A DNA stretch of 64,000 bases, taken from contig NC_081546.1 of assembly GCF_901000735.1 (NCBI RefSeq), positions 4,221,001-4,285,000 on the forward strand. The letters are read 5' to 3'. The DNA is from Corylus avellana. Lineage: Eukaryota; Streptophyta; Magnoliopsida; Fagales; Betulaceae. Positions 58,101 to 64,000 of this stretch are shown here, one piece after another (position 1 is the first letter of the stretch; every line of letters begins with the position of its first letter). The notes beneath the pieces are model-generated. The model did not search any database and was not told the DNA's origin. It saw nothing but the letters and a program-made list of their open reading frames with translations. The position numbers and the translations under genes were made by a program.

Positions 58101-59495
58101 ACCTGCAGGAGGGAGCGTGGGATGCTATACATGTCATTGAGGTAAAGTTTATTTTCCATGGACTGCAGAGTGTAGATGGGGAGATGCAATTGTAATTTTC
58201 GCTCCCCCTCTGTCTCCTATCCTTTTTTTCTCTGTACATTTTCCTGTCATTCCTTCCTTCAGCACGCTGCAACTCATATTTATCTAGGTGGGACCAGAGG
58301 AGGAAGGAACAGCTCATTACCGCTTAACCAGTACTGTCATGCTATCTTTGACTACAGATAACGAGTCATCAGGCACATTTAGCTTGTCTGGATCAATTAG
58401 ACGACAGGTACTTCATACTTGATTCTGTTTTATACTGAGGAGTTTAATCTTTGCCCCTGACTTTACATGTTGAAACATTCCCATGAAAATCTGCTGAAGC
58501 CAAATGTAAGAGGATTGTACCTTTGTGCCTATTGAGTGAGTGAAATTTATCAGGACAAATTTTTATTTCATTTGCTGGTAATCAGTAAGAGGTTTCAGGT
58601 TGGAGATTAGCACCATCTCCCATCCAATAAGTGTTCCTATCTTTGGCTCAGATGATATGAAGGTGGCGTAGTGTGAGTATCCTTTGTATATGCCTTTACC
58701 CTCCATTTGGTTCTTGGGTAGTACCAAAAAACCAAGGCTTAAAATGTCTAAAGATGCTCAAGGAGGAATGAAATATTTTTTCCTTTCCTTTACCCTGTAT
58801 ATCGCGAGAACCCCAAAGAGCCTTAGCAACATATTGGTTTGTTGTCTTTCTCAAAGTTAAACAGCCTTAGCACTGAAAGTTATGCCTCAAAAGTAAATTT
58901 TCTCTCGTTGTTGCGTGACTATCCTCATGCAAGCATATGTGTAGTTGTTTTGGGTGTCTATGTCTTGGAATATAGTCTTCTCTCCTTGTTGCGTGACTAT
59001 CCTCATGCAAGTATATGTGTAGTTGTTTTGGGTGTCTTTGTCTTGGAATATAGTCCTTATGGACTGAATCTTCTTTTTTTTTTTTCTTCCTTTTGTAGAT
59101 GGATATGAACCTCTCAGTTGCAGAGGGCCATCTTTGTAATATGGGAAGGATGATAGAAGAAATGGAGAGTAAGCTGAGGAATTCACTGGATCAGGTATCA
59201 TGCGTCCCTTTTTAATATTTTTGAGTTTTCCTCTGGATATCGCTGTTCTACTGAACCAAGGATACTTTGTGCCGATGCTAATATGTTCAGTTGTTGTGCA
59301 CCATGGTTGTTTTGGGCCTTATGGCCTTTGAATCATTTCATACTATAATGAAAGATAAGATAATTTATGGGGTAATTGAGTACATCTACATATTGCTTAC
59401 TCTACATATTGCAGGTATATTTTGGAAAAACAAAAGAGATGGTTTGCACCTTACGACCACCATCTGAAGTTGTGATGAGACTGCCTGATAGCTGA
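55123..59495 (+). CDS. CPB: F-actin capping protein beta subunit, 8 exons
   Basis: Beta subunit of the heterodimer that caps actin filament barbed ends in the cytoplasm. Exons: 55123-55257, 56866-56936, 57575-57688, 57909-57991, 58068-58141, 58288-58407, 59099-59194, 59415-59495. They join in frame to 257 aa, the usual family length. Landmarks include LRRMPPKH-like [112 protein letters not shown] and the end [12 protein letters not shown] second in-frame ATG at 55129 could also serve as start; the first is chosen. Intron 6 contains a 78-bp tandem duplication. A degraded copy of exons 4-8 lies downstream of the next gene. Confidence 0.97.
58901..59056. repeat. Tandem duplication, period 78 bp, CPB intron 6
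   Basis: Two nearly identical units, each containing TTGCGTGACTATCCTCATGC and GTCTTGGAATATAGTC, start at about 58901 and 58979. The second ends 42 bp before exon 7. Confidence 0.9.
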
Positions 59496-60673
59496 TGCGG
59501 GATTCTATGGCATGAGATGGCGAATACTTCAATTCTTTGTATCGACCAAATCTGCTTAACATTGTGTTATTACCAGCACATATATTGCATTTCAAGTGTT
59601 GTATTTATTTGGGATCTTATATTAGACAGAGTTTGTGCAATATTAGTAGTAGACCTGTTGCAGACTTAAAAATGTGTTGCTGCGTGTTTGAGAAGATAGA
59701 TGCTCATCGAATTGGAAACTCCTTTGGCATTCTGTTCATGGTGTTTTCTACGGAGTTTTTTTTTTTTTTTTTGACATATCCACCCAAGAGAAGGAAAATG
59801 AGGGATTCAATTGAGCTACCCCTTGAGGACGTTTTCTAGAGAGTTCTGATGACACGAATCAGTCATATCATCAATACTAGAAAGAAAATGGGGTAAAGAT
59901 AACCCTGCCAGTCAAATTAGTTTCTCTAGTCATTAAGAATTTTGCAATTCATTTACCACATCTTAAATGATTTTGAAGTTCCTGGTGGGTGAGGATTGCC
60001 TCCAAAAACAATGTTCCCGAGCATTTGGAAGGCACTCAGTTATTCGAATGCTTCTTATAGAACTGACAATTTTTTATATGGCCAACGAGTTAACGCGAAA
60101 TTTGTAAGTTTGAGTTTAAAGAATTTAATTTGTTTTACTAAATGGTCTGGATTAAGATCGACTTATATAGACTTATACTTATTCTTTAATGCAATTAAAA
60201 CTTGCTTTTTTAAGTTTTTACTTTCAAAAAAAAAAAAAAAAGGATTCCAATCTCTTTCTTTTCCCGCATAATTTTACATAATAGAAATGAAATGGGTAAA
60301 ATTATAAAAAGTCATGTTGTCAAATGTGTATTGTTTGTTTGTTTTAAATTTTATTGGTAGAGTGACAAAGAGCCTCTGTGGATTGATCTCTCTCTTGGGG
60401 AGAAATCCAACCAGATCATAAAGTGTAAATATTCAAAGAAAGTGTTTCGTATTCACTAAAATATACTTGCCCAAAAAGAATAAAAGAATATAGTTGGATC
60501 ATTGTGAATTTCACAAGGCCAACAGTCAAAAAATTATAAAGCTCATTTGTGTTTTACCCTTTCGAACTAATATTTGAAACCCTCAGCTCGTGTGTAAACA
60601 CGAATGTCGTATGGAACTGTAAACTGCAAATCAAAGCTCCAACCCCAATCCTAGGTTGAAGGTAGAGCATGGA
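59496..60673. other. CPB 3' flank and PPR 5' flank
   Basis: Contains the CPB 3' UTR and AT-rich intergenic sequence with poly-T (about 59756-59772) and poly-A (about 60225-60240) runs. No gene or transposon was recognised. Confidence 0.5.
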
Positions 60674-62398
60674 ATGGCTTACATCGACTCCATGGTACAG
60701 AAATGCACCTCTCTCGCACACATCAAACAGCTCCAAGCCCATTTCATTACCACCGGCCAATTCCTATTCTGCCCATCCCGCACCAAACTCCTCGAGCTCT
60801 GCGCCGTCTCACCCGCCGGTGACCTCTCTTATGCCACCCTCATATTCCGCCAAATCCAAAACCCATCAACCGAGGACTGGAACGCCGTCGTTCGCGGCCT
60901 CGCCTCCGGCCCCGAACCCACGAAGGCCATCTCATGGTACCGAACCATGTCGCGCAGGTCCCAAAGAGTGGACGCGCTCACGTGCTCCTTTGCTCTCAAG
61001 GCATGTGCACGTGGGCTGGCTCGCTCTGAGGCCATGGAGATACATTCCCAAATAGTGCGCTTTGGGTTCTGTGCGGACTTTCTTTTGAAGACTACTTTGT
61101 TGGACGTGTATGCGAAAGCTGGCGATCTTGATTGTGCGGAAAAGGTATTTGATGAAATGGGTGTGAGAGATATTGCCTCGTGGAACGCCTTGATTGCTGG
61201 GTTGGCTCAGGGAAGTCGACCCAGTAAAGCTTTAGCGTTGTTTAAAAGAATGACGGTAGAGGGTTGGAAGCCTAATGAAGTCACCGTTCTTGGAGCTCTT
61301 TCGGCGTGTTCGCAACTGGGTGTTGAGAAAGAAGGCGAAAAGATTCACGGGTACATCATGGAAGAGAAGCTAGACATGAACGTGATAGTTTGTAATGCAG
61401 TTATTGATATGTATGCGAAATGTGGCTTCGTCAATAAAGCGTATCGTGTGTTTGAGCACATGTTCTGTAGAAAGAGTCTTGTTACGTGGAATACCATAAT
61501 TATGGCGTTTGCTATGTATGGTGATGCACATAAGGCACTTGAGCTTTTTGAGCAAATGGGTCGAGCCAGTGTGCACCCGGATGCTGTATCATATCTTGCT
61601 GTGCTATGCGCGTGCAACCATGCAGGCTTAGTGGAAGATGGGGTGCGGTTGTTTGATTCGATGGCTGGTTCTGGGGTTACCCCTAATGTTAAGCATTATG
61701 GAAGTGTGGTTGATTTGTTGGGTCGAGCTGGGCGGCTCAAAGAGGCTTATGATATTATAAACTCCATGCCTATGTTTCCCGACGTGGTTCTTTGGCAGAG
61801 TTTGCTTGGTGCCAGCAAGACTTATGGGAATGTAGAAATGGCTGAAATTGCATCACGGAAGCTGGTGGAGATGGGGTCTAATAGTTGTGGGGATTTTGTG
61901 TTGTTGTCAAATGTTTATGCAGCTCGTGAGAGATGGAATGATGTGGGTAGGGTGAGGGAGGCAATGAAGAATAGGGATGTAAAGAAGATACCAGGATTTA
62001 GCTACATTGAAGTGGATGGTGTCATACATAAGTTTGTAAATGGTGATCAGAGCCATTCCAATTGGCGTGATATTTATGCAAAGCTTGATGAGATTAAGTT
62101 CAGGATTAAAGCATATGGGTATGTGGCTGAGACTAACTTTGTGTTGCATGATATAGGACAAGAGGAGAAGGAGAATGTATTGTGTTATCACAGCGAGAAG
62201 TTAGCTGTGGCTTTTGGTTTGATTAGCACAAGTGAGGGGAACCCAATCCAAGTAATTAAGAACCTTAGGATATGTGGGGATTGCCATATTGTGATTAAAC
62301 TTATATCAAAGATATATAGCAGGGAAATTATCGTGCGAGATCGAGCTCGATTTCACAGATTTAAAGAAGGTCTGTGTTCTTGCAAAGATTTTTGGTGA
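60674..62398 (+). CDS. Pentatricopeptide repeat protein, PLS-E-DYW class, intronless
   Basis: 574-aa PPR protein; DYW proteins are imported into chloroplasts or mitochondria and act in site-specific C-to-U RNA editing (family knowledge). Tandem P, L and S repeats run from about residue 15 to 400, for example DWNAVVRGLASGPEPTKAIS, TTLLDVYAKAGDLDCAEKVF, NAVIDMYAKCGFVNKAYRVF and VVDLLGRAGRLKEAYDII. E/E+ motifs follow (VLLSNVYAARERWNDVGRVR, KKIPGFSYIEVDG). The DYW domain has the deaminase signature HSEKLAVAFGL, CGDCH and a final CSCKDFW. The start MAYIDSMVQKC is the first ATG of the frame and aligns with the homologue I remember, At1g34160. The domain is complete and open. The stop lies about 40 bp before a CPB pseudogene. 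Confidence 0.96.
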   Translation: MAYIDSMVQKCTSLAHIKQLQAHFITTGQFLFCPSRTKLLELCAVSPAGDLSYATLIFRQIQNPSTEDWNAVVRGLASGPEPTKAISWYRTMSRRSQRVDALTCSFALKACARGLARSEAMEIHSQIVRFGFCADFLLKTTLLDVYAKAGDLDCAEKVFDEMGVRDIASWNALIAGLAQGSRPSKALALFKRMTVEGWKPNEVTVLGALSACSQLGVEKEGEKIHGYIMEEKLDMNVIVCNAVIDMYAKCGFVNKAYRVFEHMFCRKSLVTWNTIIMAFAMYGDAHKALELFEQMGRASVHPDAVSYLAVLCACNHAGLVEDGVRLFDSMAGSGVTPNVKHYGSVVDLLGRAGRLKEAYDIINSMPMFPDVVLWQSLLGASKTYGNVEMAEIASRKLVEMGSNSCGDFVLLSNVYAARERWNDVGRVREAMKNRDVKKIPGFSYIEVDGVIHKFVNGDQSHSNWRDIYAKLDEIKFRIKAYGYVAETNFVLHDIGQEEKENVLCYHSEKLAVAFGLISTSEGNPIQVIKNLRICGDCHIVIKLISKIYSREIIVRDRARFHRFKEGLCSCKDFW

Positions 62399-62437
62399 CA
62401 TTGATCTTTTCAGAAATTGAACCAATAGTCTGCTTGG

Positions 62438-63388
62438 TGATTATGAAGGAGGCGGTTCATTGCTTTAAATCAGTGGAAAATTGATGATGAAGGATTTGTA
62501 ACCTGCTTTTCAGATATAAAAGTCAAACTTTTTACCTAAACCGGAAGCAAGCCGACACAATTTTTGTCTCTTGTACTGATTTTCATTTTTGAGGATGAAA
62601 ATAGCTCAAGACAGGGCAGGGTAGAAGGGATTATCTGCAGGAGGGAGCATGAGATGCTATACATGTTGTTTAGGTAAACTCCATCCCTAATGGGCTTCTT
62701 GGTGTAGATAGGTAGCGAGGTTCATGCAACCCAACCCAACCCAACCCTCCCTGCTTTCTTCTTTTTCACTTCTTTTCTTCATATGTTTTCCTGTCGTTTA
62801 GTCCTCGCCTGCAATCCTAATTTTTTGCCATTACTATTTACTTTGTTTAACCAGTATTTTCATCAGGCACATCATGTTTCTCTGGATTAATTAGAAGAGC
62901 GGTACTTTATTCTTTATTGGGTTTAAAATGAGATTTAAGTCATTCCTCAATGTTTACAATGATTATCTAAAAGCTCTAGAGTGAGGATCTTTCACATGCT
63001 GTCTCCGATCTAACTTCAGCCCAACTGCTCGATTGACACACTCGTTGATTATCATATGAGAATCATCAGTGAGAAGACCACTGCTCTTGCCTTTTCGTTG
63101 AGACTTGAGAGTTGAGAGTGCCTTAATCAAAACTTGATAGCACTGTAGAGTAAGCTGAGGAAGCTGAATCTGCTACTGTGTAGTACCAAATTGTAATTCA
63201 TTTTCACTTCTCTCTGAATATCACTTGGAAAGGTTCAAACATGTCATGTTTTGATGGTTTGATTTTTTTTTTTTTTTTTTGTCATTTCCCATACTGCAGG
63301 ATCATTTTCGAAAGACAGGAAAGATGGTGTGGAGTCTGTGGACCTTATGACCACTGTTTTATGGAGATGAGACTACCTCATGGCTGAT
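62438..63388 (+). pseudogene. Decayed partial copy of CPB (exons 4-8 with introns)
   Basis: Successive blocks match CPB exons in order. Exon 4 remnant near 62438-62516 (TATGAAGGAGG; GATGATGAAGGATTTGTAAC). Exon 5 near 62592-62674 (CAAGACAGGGCAGGGTAGAA; GATGCTATACATG). Exon 6 near 62866-62901 (TCATCAGGCACAT; CTCTGGATTAATTAGAAGA). Exon 7 near 63148 (AGAGTAAGCTGAGGAA). Exon 8 near 63299-63388 (AAGACAGGAAAGATGG; GAGATGAGACTACCTCATGG). Intron sequence is shared too, so it arose by DNA duplication and not through mRNA. Stops and indels abolish coding. Exons 1-3 are absent. Confidence 0.9.
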
Positions 63389-64000
63389 GTGGCATTAAAT
63401 GACGTATGCAATGGATGATAAAAAACAAAAACAAAACAAAAGGGTAAGTTTATCTGAATGTGACTATAATAGCACATACTTACCAGAGGTTAACAAGTTT
63501 TTACACCTCATTGTCACAGTAGTACATTTGTACCCTTTTTTTTTTTTTTTAGTAATTCGTTAAGAGGACGAAAAGGAATTGGTGAACCCCTCTTTTATAA
63601 TAATGGCCAAGAGAGGGATCTCGTGTGTAGGATGATATATAATTTTAGACCTAAGTTCCGAGAACCAACCTTCACTTTTTGATTTTTTTTTACTTATGGA
63701 AAAGATACAATATTTATGGAGAATGTTATGAATGATAATTTGTATTCAAAACTATAGTCTTGTGGGGGGGGGGGGAAGGAGACATTTCATAAGAAATATA
63801 ATTTCAATTTTTTATCAGATTTTTTTAAGAACATAATCTGCTTTATTATAATAATCTTAATTTTTAAGGTTTTCAAACTTGTTTGAGAGAATCTTTTAGT
63901 ATTTTATTAAGCTTGTTTTGAGATCCTTACTCAAGTTTGATTCAACTATAAAAATTCTAACAGTCACGTCTAATTAGTTTGTATCGGTTTGAAAACCGCA
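63389..64000. other. Intergenic DNA at the right edge
   Basis: AT-rich, with a T-run near 63537-63551 and a run of 12 G near 63764-63775. No gene seen. Confidence 0.5.

Noticed and set aside
60656..60673. Upstream non-ATG start for the PPR protein (TTG at 60656)
   Set aside because: A nuclear plant gene should start at ATG. The first in-frame ATG is 60674 and fits the homologue's N-terminus.

Overview
This is nuclear DNA of a flowering plant, almost certainly a eudicot. The genes have many introns with GT-AG borders in AT-rich sequence. The encoded families are plant-type (laccase, DYW-type pentatricopeptide protein, RABG3/Rab7 GTPase), and the introns are full of plant transposons. The abundance and 3' ends of the L1-type LINEs suggest a woody eudicot, possibly Fagales, but that is a guess. 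There are no rRNA genes, functional tRNA genes or CRISPR arrays, and nothing prokaryotic.

Layout, left to right. (1) 852-1750 (-): the first four exons of a Rab7/RABG3 GTPase that continues off the left edge. (2) 2395-6165: intergenic transposons, including a hAT-like element, a long-TIR element and a Harbinger-like element whose interior is an inverted 11-bp minisatellite. (3) 6651-29050 (+): a complete 22-exon CSTF77 gene (767 codons). Its introns hold a TRIM retrotransposon, an apparently intact 6.1-kb L1-type LINE with two open ORFs, and a mobile element carrying a cytidine deaminase fragment. (4) 31031-34641 (+): a seven-exon laccase broken by a 2-base deletion and the loss of copper-ligand histidines; a SINE with target-site duplications lies in its fifth intron. 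(5) 35895-38848 (-): a two-exon conserved membrane protein of unknown function whose intron contains a LINE fragment between two 191-bp direct repeats. (6) 40459-52111 (+): a complete 15-exon PUS3/DEG1-type tRNA pseudouridine synthase (451 aa) with LINE and RTE debris in its introns. (7) 55123-59495 (+): a complete 8-exon F-actin capping protein beta subunit (257 aa). (8) 60674-62398 (+): an intronless DYW pentatricopeptide protein (574 aa), followed at once by a decayed partial copy of the capping-protein gene (about 62438-63388).

The genes are unrelated housekeeping or organelle-editing genes and do not form a pathway. CSTF77 acts in mRNA 3'-end formation, PUS3 in tRNA modification, the PPR protein in organelle RNA editing, CPB in actin capping and RABG3 in vacuolar trafficking. 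From memory, the Arabidopsis homologues of the pseudouridine synthase and the PPR gene are neighbours (At1g34150/At1g34160), so part of the order may be old synteny.

I found no convincing new multi-gene system. The most distinctive features are the captured cytidine deaminase fragment, the intact sense LINE in a polyadenylation-factor gene behind a GC splice donor, LINE insertions reduced to about 18 bases of tail with perfect target duplications, the damaged laccase, and the inverted 11-bp minisatellite inside a transposon.
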